Program-made: the position numbers and the translations under genes
Notes under the pieces: generated by a model
What the model was told of the DNA's origin: nothing
The model's input: the letters and a program-made list of their open reading frames with translations, nothing else
Database searches by the model: none
Assembly (NCBI GenBank): GCA_963924555.1
Contig: OZ004592.1
Coordinates: 3,844,001-3,908,000 of the forward strand
From: Crambe crambe
Taxonomy: Eukaryota > Porifera > Demospongiae > Poecilosclerida > Crambeidae
Reading direction: 5' to 3'
Length of the DNA stretch: 64,000 nucleotides
In this document: positions 1 through 21,200 of the stretch, piece after piece
Layout: each line of letters opens with the position of its first letter
Position numbering within the stretch: position 1 is the stretch's first letter

Positions 1-80
1 GCCTACCTCAAAGTGGGCAAGGCGTCTACCACATGAAATGTGATGCAGCATTAGGGGAAAATGTGATGCAGCATTTATGT

Positions 81-111
<31 letters not shown>

Positions 112-345
112 AAAGAGAGGGAAATGTGATGCAGCATTAGTGTGCAAAGAGGGAAATACAATTCAGCAAAGGGTGCAGCATAGATCAGTGTGCAAAAGGG
201 GGAAATGTGATTAGTGCAAAGGGGGAAATGTGTTGCAGCATTTATGTGAAGGGGGAAATGTGTTGCAGCATTTATGTGAAGGGGGAAATGTGATGTGTTG
301 GTCTACCACATGAAATGTGATGGAGTGCAAAGGGGGGGGGGGGGG
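1..345. repeat. Degenerate minisatellite with poly-G tracts
   Basis: Imperfect units containing the words aaatgtgatgcagcat, ttatgtgaa and gggggaaatgtg recur across this stretch, with poly-G runs near 88-110 and 331-345. No coding potential is visible. It lies upstream of the first visible kinase exon, so it is probably intronic or 5' flanking to that gene. Confidence 0.75.
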
Positions 346-607
346 TTGGTCTATCCTGTGATGCAGTATTAGTGTTGCTGTTCTTCTCTATGCATTGGCT
401 GAGGTCTATTTTTGCAGTCACCTTTCACTTTGATTGACTGCCAGCTACAATTTGTAAGACACAGCGTACACAATTAAATTCTCTTCTCTGGTGTTTGAAT
501 TTTGAATTGAGCAATTTGTCTAGCTGACTTGGGAGGCAAATAGAGTTTATTACAGTATAGCCTCTACCAGTTGCTCACATGTTTTGCACAATATTTTGCT
601 CATGTAG

Positions 608-3169
<2,562 letters not shown>

Positions 3170-3295
3170 GATTTATTTTAAAGATCACCACTGTTTTTCT
3201 TCTTTCTTTCTCATTCCCCACAGCCCCCTCTCAATTATATACATTATACCATTAATACATTATTTTTTTTTATAAAGGAATTATTGATGACCACC

Positions 3296-3912
3296 CGGTA
3301 CCCAGTTTTGGATTGCGGCGCGTGCGCAGTAGGATCATAGTGACGTAGCAATTAGTAATGCATTAAGAATGTTTTGCACCGGACGACAGAAGATTAGGAG
3401 TCTTTAATGACCAGACAAACCAGATTATAGATTAGGTGAGTTGATAGCACTCGTCCCACATATGCTTATGTGAAGGAGTAAGTAGGGTCAGCTTAGTGAG
3501 AGTCTGGCTCGCGCTAGACTAGGGTCAGCTAGCCACCTCGCTGTTTGTGGGTGTAGCTATAGCTAGCATGGCGGGTATGTCAAGCCTGGAATAGTAGTGT
3601 AGACCGTGCTTTCACGGCCGGCCGGCCTTGACAGTAGTAATAAACCTCTTAAATGAGGATATCACTGTGTAGCTGGAGAGATTGCCCAGGCATATGGTCA
3701 GCTTGGGGGGGGGGGGGGGGGGGGGGGGTAGCCTTGTCTCACTGTGTGGATTTTTGCTTACTGAGTGCTGACAAGTACGTCCATGTATGTAACATTGCGG
3801 TGACCCTTTACCTATCTCAGGGGTAACCAATCAGATTGCAGGAGGTTAGGACAGCATGGTAATTATACTGCTTGTTTACTTTCCTAGTTATAGGTGATAG
3901 GTGACAAAGCTA
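3296..3912 (+). promoter_or_regulatory. Putative promoter and 5'UTR of PP2A copy 1
   Basis: Gene-free 0.6 kb between the kinase stop and the PP2A start. It holds an NRF-1-like alternating GC motif (GGCGCGTGCGCAGT, 3317-3330), a CRE half-site (tgacgt, about 3341) and a poly-G tract (about 3706-3728). A candidate 5'UTR intron has a donor attag|gtgagt near 3435 and an acceptor ttatag just before 3892, mirroring the arrangement upstream of copy 2. The promoter role is inferred from position and motif. Confidence 0.4.
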
Positions 3913-7045
<3,133 letters not shown>

Positions 7046-7094
7046 AACTTTATAGTCATAGATATATATATTTTTTGTATAAAAATAAAATAAA

Positions 7095-7370
7095 AAATGT
7101 TAGCACGCGCGCACAATTGTATGTGACGTCATTTTAGGTAGCGATATGCACGTGACTATAATGACTTCTCACATGACTGGCCATGATCGAGATGAGGCGG
7201 ACTGTTTGATCTTGGGTAAGTGTGTGAGTGTACTTTATTCATCCTTAGATGAAAAGCTACCTGTAGTAGAGCAGTGCTTGGTGTTTGTGGGTGTATCAAT
7301 AACTAAATGGCTCTCTGGACTAGCTACTTTTCTCTTTCTATCCTTCATAGTGATACGTGATACAAAACTG
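7095..7370 (+). promoter_or_regulatory. Putative promoter of PP2A copy 2 with full CRE
   Basis: A perfect cAMP-response element TGACGTCA lies at 7124-7131, next to an alternating GC block (cacgcgcgcaca, 7104-7115). A candidate 5'UTR intron runs from a donor ttggg|gtaagt near 7214 to an acceptor cttcatag at about 7350. A CRE in mammalian PP2A-C promoters is established knowledge. Its function here is inference. Confidence 0.45.
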
Positions 7371-9533
<2,163 letters not shown>

Positions 9534-9884
9534 AACTATAATATAATAATACATTAAACATAATAGCATCATTTGGTTAGATATTGTATTCATGTATTGT
9601 ATACTAATTTTATTATTTTCTGTATACATGTGCACTTAGTTTTGCTTTTAACTTAATAATTTATGCATTAGCACATTGTGCAAGGGTAATATCCTAGCTA
9701 GTCAAACAAGAATCTATAGTCCCTGTCCCTTGGTCTAAAAAACTTGAATAAGATGGGAAAGTTGTTTCTTGATATACCCCTCTGTGGTAGCATGACTCAA
9801 ATATTGCAATATTAAGTGCAAATTAAGTATCAAGTGCAAACTGTGTAAGTCTTGACTTCAAATTTAAAGTATCAAGTCCAAATC

Positions 9885-10050
9885 AAAGTTCAAGTTCAAA
9901 TTCACCAGTCTCAAGTCCAAATTCACCAGTCTCAAGTCCAAATTCACCAGTCTCAAGTCCAAGTTCACCAGTCTCAAGAGTCCAAATTCACCAGTCAAAT
10001 TCACCAGTGTCAAGTCCAAATTCACCAGTATATCAAGTCCAAATTCAAAA
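9885..10050. repeat. Minisatellite, ~19-21-bp caagtccaaattcaccagtct unit
   Basis: Six to eight imperfect tandem units begin downstream of PP2A copy 2 and fade into degenerate caagt/caaat words from about 9810 to 10110. The plus-strand open frame over it is repeat-driven. Confidence 0.85.
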
Positions 10051-10163
10051 AGGTCAAAAGTTCAATATGCAGTATCAAGTATCAAGTTCAAAAGTAAAAT
10101 CTCAAGTGCAATCATGGAGTCCCATAAAGGGTCAAAGTCAAGCACGAACAAACTCGGTATCTT

Positions 10164-10203
10164 ATTGTTGTTGTTGTTATTGTGTTGTTGTTGTTGTTGT
10201 TGT
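10164..10203. repeat. (TTG)n microsatellite
   Basis: Interrupted TTG trinucleotide run between the PP2A copy 2 flank and the first PP2A relic. Confidence 0.85.
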
Positions 10204-10689
10204 GCGTAAAACTAATGGACACACTGCGCATGTGCCCCCAAGACTAAAGAGGAAGATGATGATGATTTTGTAGCCCCTCCACAGCGTCGTACCGAAGCTG
10301 CATAAGCAAGCAATACTCATACTCGACAACTAGGTTTTTGTTATGCTTGATACTTGGCTTGCTATTACTTGTGCTCGGCTGCAAAATCCCTTCATAACAC
10401 TGTTCTATAACCTCCATCACTCTCCTTTTATTCCACACAGAATTAATATCAAGTATTCTTCCAGCCTCGTACAATTCTATCCTCCTCCTCCCTCTTGTCC
10501 TAATCAGCAAGGATGATATCCCTGGTAAATCCTGCTGCAGTGCTGCTTCTTGGTACATTATAATGTGAGGAAATAGGTTTGGATTTGAACTCTGTACCCT
10601 TAATCCTAGCAATGTGCCATGATCCAAATTGAACACAGCCGGCTGGTTTCTCAACCCCAAGTACATCAGACACTTTGATGACCCTTTAC

Positions 10690-11290
10690 CATACTAGATG
10701 TTAATCCAATCAAAATCCACATGAAAAGAACTGTCTAATGAGTTAGAAGCATGGTTATATCCAGTCAGTATTTCAGGCTAATGTGATATATTGTCTATAC
10801 CATGCACCATGTGGTGTAGCGTCATGTTATGGTGCTATTGGTATCCCATTAGTTTCCTGTAATTACATTGAGTATACATATCCACGAATATACTTTAGAG
10901 TTTAGTCACTCATATTTCTCTTCTATGGAGCATGTAAGAATGTGAATTTCAGTGCTGAATCAGTCACAAGTTTTGTGCATCCAGGTCACAGAATCACTAT
11001 TCTTTGCAAAGTGTACTTCACTGACCTCTTCGATTATACCTCCCCTTGACAACACTGGTGTAGCTGCCCTTGTGTGACCAAAAACTGTTATCGGATAATC
11101 ATGTCTCCATGGACGATAGTGTAATTACATGCCCTGAAGTCCCTGTACTCACATGGTTATCATTTGTATTAATCCTTAATTGTCCTGCTTTTGTGTAGAT
11201 TGTGGTTTGTCATTCTCCATACATATATTCTGTACAATATCAGGACACTGGATGGTTTCAAGAAGAACCTTGTGAAGTAAGTACTGTACT
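10690..11290 (+). pseudogene. PP2A catalytic subunit relic 1 (exons 3-4)
   Basis: The segment from about 10985 to 11055 matches exon 3 of PP2A copy 2 (atcactattct, then tacttcactgacctcttcgatta) but lacks the middle of the exon that encodes RGNHE, and is frameshifted. 11195-11276 matches exon 4, including its flanking acceptor and the donor gaagtaagtactgtactta. Upstream, about 10800-10980 matches the copy 2 intron. Because introns are kept, this is a DNA duplicate and not a retrocopy. No continuous frame remains. Confidence 0.8.
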
Positions 11291-12099
11291 TAATTGGTGT
11301 GTGTGACTTTGAAAGTCTCACTTTCTGGTGGAAATAAGGAGGAAAACATTTTTGTTAGAATCAGTGTTATTATCATGTGCATTATTTGGAGTTATCCTTC
11401 TTTCCCATAACTTGCTATAAACATGAGGTACCAGTTCATAAGTCTGCATGCCAACTATAATACAATTCATGATGCAGATTGAGAAAACTTTGGTTAGTCA
11501 GAAGTATAATATCTAGGGATAAGAATAATAATAAAGGTTAGACTATAAAACTGTGGTCATGAAGTCAAGTAATGAAGTGTGACTAGAATTGTGTGGTATT
11601 CCTCCATCCTGTCCCTCAAGTGTGCATTACATGTATGTGGAATGTAGATCATGTCATCCTGTATGTGCTATTTTGTGTACCCATGTAGTGATACTTGATA
11701 TTGGTGGGAGGAGCATGACTTGCTGGAAGTGCTCTGTGCATGATAAGTGGTAATGTAAGTGGTTAGATATAGAACCACAATTATTTACAGTATAGCCTGT
11801 ACAGATCAACTGATCCATATTGGAACTGTATTCTAGTGATTGTAATCCGTTGTCCCACGCCATGCAAGAGTGTAAATACTTTAATTAAAGCACCACTTTA
11901 CATGACTCTTGTCTCTGACAGCAATATCTAACACTGGAGCCTATCATTGCTCACTTGCTCACTGTCAAATGCTGCACATTGCTATAGTAGTAGTTGTAGA
12001 GGCTCTAGGCTTATCTAAGTCCTTAGGTACATATAAACTCAACAGCAAAAGAATTGAAGCACTAAAGAATACTTGCTTGCTCGCTCGCTGTCAAATGTT

Positions 12100-12395
12100 G
12101 CACATTGCCCTAGTTGTATCCACGAGTAGTATAGTCACTCTTACTTCTCCTCAATGGAGCATGTAAGAATGGGAGGCATGCTATTACAGAAAAAGTGTAT
12201 TGAATTACCCTCTTTCCTCAAATAGTGAATCAATCACAGGTTTGCATGGTGTGTTCTATTAATTCCTTCAATATACTTTTTTCATCCAGGTCACAGAATC
12301 ACTATTCTTTGCAAAGTGTACTTCACTGACCTCTTCGATTATACCTCCCCTTGACAACACTGGTGGATGGAATGGTAAGTCCCATGGCTCACAAT
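12100..12395 (+). pseudogene. PP2A catalytic subunit relic 2 (exon 3)
   Basis: About 12291-12374 repeats the same internally deleted exon 3 seen in relic 1, with the donor gtaagtccc kept. About 12130-12290 matches the preceding intron, including ttacagaaaaagtgtattga and gtttgcatggtgtgttcta, which also occur before relic 3. The shared exon deletion shows that relics 1 and 2 duplicated after the deletion arose. Nothing coding remains. Confidence 0.75.
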
Positions 12396-13699
12396 AACAT
12401 CACAGGACAATTTTTCTGTCTATTTCTTCACTTGTCCTGTCACTTTCTGCTTGTGTCTGACTCTCTCCTATAACTTAAGAGAAGGGCTACTGCACTCACA
12501 ATCCTGTATGTAAAGCTTGATCCACTATATTAGCTAATCATACTTTAGGTCATGACTAAAACAACTGTGGTTATACTCCTGGCCACTTGAAGTCAGAGTT
12601 GTATAAATGTGGAATGCAAGGGAGAGTGTAGATCTGTCATCCTGTGCCATTGGAATTTTTTGTGTGTCCCCTTCCCAGACACCAATATTGTCCCTGTTAA
12701 CCCCCTAAAGTAACAAATTCCAAGTAAAGGGGCATCAAACTTTAGATATCGCTCTGACTCAACTAATGGATAATTGCTCATTTTCAATGTGAACTTTGAC
12801 CCCAACTCTAGCAATATGCCATGATCACAGCTGTATCCATCATTTTCTCAACCCTGGTACTAGCTAGCTCTAGCAGTATATCTGAGACTTTGATGACCTT
12901 TTACCATACTAGGTGCACATTAATTCCAATCCTACATGGAATGATTAGGTGGTGAAGTATGCCCTACCCATTAGATTTGATAGTTGTATGGCTGAAAGGT
13001 GGGTGTGTGGTGATGGGTACATAATATGGAATATGGTAATCGTCTGTGAGAGTGTGATCTAGCTAATGACATAGCTAGCATGTTGGTGTCTCGACCATCC
13101 CAACTAGGTTGGTCTATCATTCAGTCATTTCCAAACAGCTCTCTAATGAGTTAGAACCAATGCTAAAAGATTAGTCATTCAGCATTCTTTATGTTCTCTC
13201 TTACACATTCCTTTCTGGGTGGGTGGGTTCTCAGGCATTTTAGTCCTTTGGATCATGTCAGGAGTCATGATTGGACTATTTTGGTGGTTTGTGGATGCAT
13301 AGACTTCTGTTCCATAATTATGGCTTCTGCATTATACCCACATCCACAAATTCCAATTGAATGTACAGATTAGATTGTACAAGGCTTTATTAAGTGCAGT
13401 GGTTAGTGGTCACTGGAGCGGAACTAATTACTATGCATGACTAACTTCAAAACATGATATGCTTGCAGAGGTGGCTCCAGCTGATTATAGGTGGTCAGGT
13501 CAAGGGACATACTCATAATAGCATAACAGAAGACATTATCCCATTCTCCTTCACTTACAAATTCATTAGCAGGAATTTTTAACATGTCACCATTGTTCCA
13601 AAAGTGAGCACTCACTGAACTACATGCATAACTAAATGGTCATATTAAAGCACTTAGACCAACCCAACCACCAGCTTGTGAATGTAATCCATTGTTCCA

Positions 13700-15130
13700 C
13701 ACCATGCACACTATATGGTATGTACATCATGGGAAAATCATCATGTCATGTAGCATCATGTTATGGTGCTAGATATATCAGTGGTATTCCTTTGGTTTCA
13801 TGCCTTTGATTCCAATTCACTCATAATGTGTCCATTAAGTACTTTTAGAGTATAGTCAATACCATTCTCCTCTATGAGGTATAGGGTACCATAAGAGGAT
13901 TTCAGTGGAATATGCTATTTTAGAGAAGTGTGTTGAATGAATTAAATGCCTCAAATAATCACTATTTATGGGTTTGCATGGTGTGTTCTACTTCCTTCAA
14001 TACTTTTTACATCCAGGTTACACAGTCTACTCTTCATGAAGTATACTTCACTGACCTCTTTACCCCTCCCCCCAGCACTGGTGGATGGAAGGGTAAGTCC
14101 CTGTACTCATTATGAACCATTGTGAGTAGATCCCCTCCATAGATACTCTGTAGAATACATCAGGATGCTGGATAGTTTCAAGAGGTACCTCATGAAGTTT
14201 AGTGTGTGATTTTGAAAGTCCCACATTCTTGTTGAAAGGAGGCTAGGGAGTCGAATGAGAAGGCACTATTATATATTATATTGTCCTGTTCAATACAGTG
14301 ACGTGATTGGCTTACTGAGCATGTGTGCTCACCCCACAATGCTTTGCATTTCCCTAGTTAATTCTCAATGCATTAATAAAGGTTACTATGGCTACATGAA
14401 CTGGCCACTTAAAGTTAAGTAATGAAGTGTGACTAGAGTTATGTGGTATTCGTCCATCCTGTCCAGTAATGAAGTGTGCAATACATGTGTCAGAGCTCAG
14501 TTATGTGGGAGTGTTTGGAAAATGTAGTCCCTGGTCTTGTCATTCTGTGTCCCACTTTGACTTGACAGTATACTTACTGCAAGTTTCAATTAGGTGGCTA
14601 TACAGTAGCATGTAGGGAGAGTGTCATACCTTATAGAAATGCAGAGTGAGTGATTTGATATTTTCATTTAGATACCCTGATGACAGAGTAGGTTGGGGGA
14701 TCTCTCCATGAGGTGCTGGTTACAGGGTGTCTCTGAAAACTTCATCCACAACAAGGGACTCACCCTCATTAGTAGAGCCCATCAACAGGTTTACGATTAT
14801 AAATAAATGTATACCTCTTTGTCTAAAATGTTATAGGGTTACAACTGGTGCCATAAGTGTAATGTAGTGACCAGGCAGCTATGGACAATGGACTGAAGTA
14901 CACAATAGTATCATTTTATGTATTGTTTACTATTTTCTGTATACATGTGCACTTAGTTTCGTTTTTAATTTATGCAAATAATTTATGCATGGGCAGGCAC
15001 TGTATAAAATGGCAAGGTAGGGTTATCCTAGTTAGCTAATCAAGTATCAAAGAATCTCGTCCCTGTCCCTTGGACTGGAACTTGCATGTGCTATCATAAG
15101 ATGGAAAGTTGTTGCTAGACATACCCCGGT
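13700..15130 (+). pseudogene. PP2A catalytic subunit relic 3 (exons 3-6 and 3' flank)
   Basis: This relic keeps parts of exon 3 (about 14018-14094), exon 4 (14129-14199), exon 5 (14676-14788, covering [10 protein letters not shown] to SRAHQ with a gap) and exon 6 (14837-14905, truncated). It then matches the 3' flank of copy 2 (about 14905-15130 against 9560-9780), including the word gtccctgtcccttgg. Frameshifts and deletions break every exon. It defines the end of the duplicated PP2A array. Confidence 0.8.
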
Positions 15131-15169
15131 AGTGTTAGAAGCTGCTTGTTGGACACACCTCCTATGATA

Positions 15170-15299
15170 CATCATTATGCGCATGCGTAGTTTAGAATAT
15201 AGGGAGTGGCATTATACAGCAGATAAACAAATGCAGCGGTGAACCATTGAAATAAACGAACGATCATACTAAAGCTTCGGTTCGGGCTTAGTGTGAATC
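15170..15299 (+). promoter_or_regulatory. Putative promoter of the death-domain/ROCO gene
   Basis: An NRF-1-like palindrome (tgcgcatgcg, about 15178-15187) lies about 110 bp before the ATG at 15300, which has G at +4. No TATA box is obvious. The same motif class precedes the starts at 3913 and 62165. The role is inferred. Confidence 0.4.
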
Positions 15300-18200
15300 A
15301 TGGGGAACAAGTGCAACAAGGAGAAACGACCCGATCTTGATCCCTCTATGCCCTCAGGGGGTGTTCCTTCTTCTTCAAGTACGAGACCAAATGATCATCC
15401 TTCTCCTAACGCTGGGCTTTGCAATTCTTCTTCAAAGTCTGATGAGTCCAGTAATTCTTCTCCACAAAAAACTGACTCTTCTTCTGACCCTCCCCCTCCA
15501 AACGCTGTGCTGAATGTTCCTGCCCCAAGGACTCTGTCAAGTGAGCCTCCCCCTCCAAGCGCTGTGGCGAGCGTTCCTGCCCCAACGACTCTGTCAAGTG
15601 AGCCTCCCCCTCCAAGCGCTGTGACGAGCGTTCCTGCCCCAAGGACTCTGTCAAGTGAGCCTCCCCCTCCAAGCGCTGTGGCGAGCGTTCCTGCCCCAAG
15701 GACTCTGTCAAGTGAGCCTCCCCCTCCAAGCGCTGTGGCGAGCGTTCCTGCCCCAAGGACTCTGTCAAGTGAGCCTCCCCCTCCAAGCGCTGTGGCGAGC
15801 GTTCCTGCCCCAAGGACTCTGTCAAGTGAGCCTCCCCCTCCAAGCGCTGTGGCGAGCGTTCCTGCCCCAACGACTCTGCCAAGTGAGCCTGCCCCTCCAA
15901 ACGCTGTGCCGATTGTTCCTGCACCAAGGACTCTGCCACCCCCTCCAAACATTAAGCCTAGTAACCGTCATTCTCCAAAGTCCGAGGTCGGAAATGCAGG
16001 GCCTCCTTCACCATGGACTGGACGAAAAGTCTCTAGACAAGAGAGACGAAGAATTGAAAGAATTAAGCGCAAGTCCAAAGGTAGCTACATAACGTTCATG
16101 CCTTACCTCATTGGTCTTACTGACCTTTTACCAATTTAAGGGGTGATGAGTTTGGTTGTCATCTTTTAGTTCCCAAGTAGAGAAATGTATTTTACCTGTC
16201 CCATTTTCTCAAACACGATTAAAACTAAATTTTAATCTGTAGTGTATATGGATTTTTGGGATCGATGATGGGAAGTAGTCCAATCACAATATCCTTACAT
16301 CATGTGGTAACATGGATGGTCCCTTATGCATCCCTTTTTGTATGCCTGCACAAGCATAAGGCTAGCTATGGCTAAAAATTATATGGATTTCTTATTAATG
16401 GTGAACCCACTAAGTTCTGCCCTAGAATTATCATCATAAAATAACAACAACAAAAAATAAGCAACAACAAAACCCACCAAAAAACCACAACATGATAACC
16501 TTGAAGAACAGTGGGCAAAATAAACACTCTCATAATACTTCTACGATCGAGTGGATTGGCTTGAGATAACAGCTGTTCATAAATAATATGATAAAAGTGA
16601 AAATAGTGCATGTAGTAGTAGATTTGTTTCATAGGTCCCTGTAGCTCAAATATTTGCGTTGAAGAATAAATTTGAAATAAATGTCTGAACAGTTAAGTGG
16701 CATGATATCTCCAACCCTTGTATCTTCTGTGTCCATTCAATATCATACCCACACTTCTTAAAATAGAGGATATTTTCATTGACAAATTTAATTGTCCTGC
16801 TTTTCTTGCTACCGGTTCTTTCTCATGTATAAACATTTAACTGACTGCTACCACCCAGATTTCAATATAATCTATGACAGATTTGTTGCACTCTTTCTCT
16901 CTACTTGTGGAGCTAAGTTATTGCACTGATACTAAGACTATAATTGATTCAAATGGAGTGATCTGACTGGTCAGTTGCAGGGCTCTTATTTCACTTAGTG
17001 CCCATCGTCCTTGGCAGTGGGCACTATGTAGCTCAGTCTCAGGCCCTTAGTAGTGACCTCGCTGTGCTCAGTCACTACAGCCCAGGGCCTTCAGGTCTCT
17101 TGAATGCCGTATATCCATTGATCTCGGTGTCTAACTATTATTTAGCCAGTGAAGACACTACCTCTATGATATTGTGTGAATAATGGGGAGGGGAATTTAT
17201 GCCAAATCCCCCCCCCCCCACCAAAAAAAAAAAAAAAAAAAAAAATCATAACAAAGAGAAAGTGTTGTCCAAATGTACATTATGTAATAGATAAAGCATG
17301 TGCGCATGCTTTATCTATTTTAGATCCCATTGCGCATGCGCGTAGCTACTGTCCATAGTTACAAACATCAGTACTGTTTGGTTTGCTATAGCTAGCTAAT
17401 TGTTGTGTCTCCACTTCTTTCTTGAGTTGTGAAATGGCGGCAAGAATAGTCCACGTACCTGCTGATGCTCCTGTTATAGCTATCTATAAACGAAGGATAC
17501 AAGTATTTTGTGCCTGCCCAGTCCGAAGATCAAAGAAGGCGGCGTGTGAAACACCAGCTTGCTGTAGACCAGCTAGAATGTTCCTTCTTTTATACTAGCT
17601 ACTCTCAGAAAAGCTTGTTGGGTTTGAAACGTGGAATTTAATGTTATTCATTGACCACGTTGCACGTTTATAATGACATAACGTTTCAAACCCAACAAGC
17701 TTTTCAGAGAGTATAGTAGCCAGCATAAAAGGCAGAATTTCAATAACTTTTTCAAGCTGTCTTGCAGCATTCAGCATAGCCTGGGGATGCAAAAAAATTA
17801 GTGCACTCCTACAAAATTAGTGCACTCCTACAGAATTAGTGCACACTTGCTGATTTAATGCACATAGCAACCACATAGCAACGGGATCTAAGAAAGTACA
17901 GAACCATGTACCTAGGCCCATTATTGCACCTACGGTAACAGACCATTATAGCATCCTTATAATAAGAATATTGGGGAACATTAAAATTTTCATATGAAGT
18001 ACTACTCCAATGGAGCATCCGTGCCATCCCTACTTAGAGAGTATTCATGTGTCCTGTAATACTAGACCAGATACAAAAGTAGTTTTTTCTGTTAATTAAG
18101 TGGGTAAATTTTTAATAGTAGCACTGCCTCAGTTACTCCCCACTTAATCTCATACCATGCAGAATAACTTTCCCTCTGTAGCATGATCTGGTGTTACAGG

Positions 18201-21200
18201 GTTCTGTTCAAATATCCCGAGTTAGAGAGTTATGACTTTCAGTGTTGAATGTCAGTACCACTATGTGCAGACCAGTGTGGTGATACTGTACTTTTAATGT
18301 TTTACTTATTTATTTCCAGCTCCTCCACTCAGTGTGGACAATGTCATGGCAGTCCTAGTAACCCTTCCATGGAGGGAGGTTGGTTACTACCTGGATGTCC
18401 CTGACTCCAAGCTTGATGCAATAGATGCTGACCACACAACAGACGAGGAAAAAAAAGGAGCAGTGATAAGATATTGGCTATTGAGGGATCCGTACGCCTC
18501 CTGGAGGATGCTTATATTGAGGCTTGATGTATGCGAAAAGTTTGACATTGCAGACCGGATGCGGAACTATGCAGAGAAGCAAACAGGTCAGTAACCACAT
18601 CAAATAGTTGGTCTCCCCAATTAATGTACTGCATATAGCTTGAATGAAAGCATAGTGGGTGAGAAAGAATGACTTTACTATGATCACCTTCTCCTTGTTT
18701 GTGTGAGTGAGTAACTGTTGAAGTCACATAGTTGTACTGTCTACTTTAGACTGTAGGAACATAATATTATGTTATAGGCATGGGTATGGTGAAAGTCTGT
18801 CCAGTTGTGTCCCCGGAGTCCCAGGGATGGGATTATAGTAGGTCACTTGAGTGTACAATTTAAAATTAGGACTGACTCTCCAAGGTTGTCCCTTAGTGTC
18901 AGTCTATGGACATTAGTGAATTAGCATAGCAACCTCAACCTGTAGTTCCAATAGTAACTACTAGCCCTGATGAAACAAATTTTTTCAAAAATATAAACAT
19001 ACTTATTTGAGTGCACTGGGTTTAATGTGGTATGAGCAAGACTCTACGTACATCCAGATGTCAAGACATTTCAGTTAGAGTATAATAATGATATATGTGT
19101 AGTACGTTGCAAAAAGGATTTTTTTTATCTACCACAAGCTACCATAAAAACTGTAGAATTATATTTTAATCACATCCCCTAGCCCTCGCTATATACACCA
19201 GTACAGTACAGTTGATTCTTTTTTTATCCGGAGAGAAATCTAGCTAGCTGCTACCAGTAGCCACTGTATCTCTGCCATCACAATCAATGGCTGAAACTTA
19301 CACAAAAGGATCGATGAATGAAGCCAAACCATGAATAGAAGAGCTGCATTGCATGAGTGGACTGTCTAACTTTCAAGATCCTTTTATGTAGCAGTGATAA
19401 AAGATGACAGTAGTTGGACATGTATTTTTGACTGCTCTCCAATTAGAATTATGTCTCTAGAAATGGCCCACTGTTATGTTATTTTAAAGGACCTGTTAAT
19501 CTGAAGAGCCTATAAATATTATCAAGAGCATTAATTTGTTATAGCGTTACATTACACAAAAAAATTACAAAAAATAATAATAAAGAAAAAGCATTTGCCT
19601 TTGCATTTTATGAAACTATAGCATACTAGTTGTATAGTCTGAACTATGGTTTTGATCCTTGGGCCTGTAACTGTTCACTCCAGCTGCAAACCCACAAATA
19701 TACATTAGGATGTCAGTCTTCAGTTGTATTGCAAACTATAGAAGAGCGGACAGTATCCAAGAAGATGCTGACTCCAAAGAACATTCTCGAGAAGAAAAAG
19801 TTTAACTTCTTCCTTGACGCAGACACCATGACCCCACTTTACCTCTATGCAAAAACTGTAGAGTGATCAGATGCTTGGACATGTTTCATAGTTCTTTGAT
19901 GTTGACTAGAAACTGGTATTCATAATGGCTGCTGGCTTCTGAAACAGCAACGGGGCCAAGGATTAGAAGTATAGTCCAGACTATTATAGAGGTAGGCAGC
20001 TTTATAAAAATAATGGCTAACTACAAAAAATTATTAATGAGCAAACATGACTTACTTATGGGTGACCAAATAGGCCTAACATTCAGATTTCCATCCCCTT
20101 ATTTATATGGACATCATCACACAGAATGTAGCAACTGCAATGTATGTGTTGTAGATCCAAAGAATAATCACATGCAATTTTATAGACTCGAAGGCCAGAA
20201 AATTTTGCTGAGAATTTAATTTAACTCTCCAGTTAATAACTGTATTTATTATTATAAAGGTTACGAAAGTTGTAGTTGATGCTAGCGGTATCAGCAGTGG
20301 TCAAAATTATTGTGATACTGAACGCCTTTCTTCCAAAATTTCATTTTCATTGACATTCTTTGAAACTGTGAAAGCATTTCTTCTAAGTATTTTAGACGAG
20401 TGTTCTCTCTGAATGCTATGGTACATACTTGAAAAATGACTTCATGAAAGTGCATATACAATATTTCCTGCCAGCTTCAGCCCTGCTTGCATATTTTTAT
20501 TACAGACTTTTAATGGGGAAAAAGATTCTAGTCCCAACTATCTACTTGGTTATGATATTATTTGGATTCGGTATAATCTTGTCCCCTAGACTCCAGCCTC
20601 ACCTGTCACAGTTTGTTGACTGCTCTGGACACTGTGAAGAATGCAAAGGACAGTGTTGAGATTGATAACAGTTATGATGGTATTTTGGAGAATGTACTTA
20701 ATTTACCATATCCCAAGTATAAGGAGATGAGGTCATATTATGCAGATGAGGAAGATTATAGAAAGAAACTTGTGGAATACTACATAACAATGTTTCCATT
20801 GGCTAGTTGGCATCATATCGCAGGGCGACTTCTCTACTGGGAACATCATGGAGCTCTTGAAAAAGTCAAGGGGAATTTTAAAGTTGATAAAGGTGGGTGT
20901 GTGATAGATGAGGAGGAGAGAAATGGGATATACTAATCCTCAGAGTGAGTGTGAACTCTCTCTATTTAGTGATCAAACAACATGCTCCATAGAGAAAATA
21001 CAAAATTGGATTCAGTATGTAATTGCTGCTCTAAATGTTTCTCCCTGTTATATCACACATGTCCAAGATTACCTATGAATGTCTCGTGTGACAATAGAAT
21101 CTCTCATGCTTAGTAATATGCCAGTCCATCCCTACTTGTACCCCTTAGTCAAGGACCAACCCAGCTAGTCTGTCTTGCAAGTTACTGATCACATTTTGTA

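Noticed and set aside
10244-10666. 140-codon minus-strand open frame
   Set aside because: Its 5' part lies in a block repeated in non-coding form at about 12800-12930, it shows no known motif, and no splice or promoter signal supports it.
15395-15952. Two long minus-strand frames and one extra plus-strand frame
   Set aside because: They are produced by the 57-bp repeat, which keeps all frames open; only the plus frame from 15300 has a sensible start and phase.
19630-19866. 78-codon plus-strand frame in the ROCO intron
   Set aside because: No family is recognised and no phase-1 splice borders were found, unlike the real exons of that gene.
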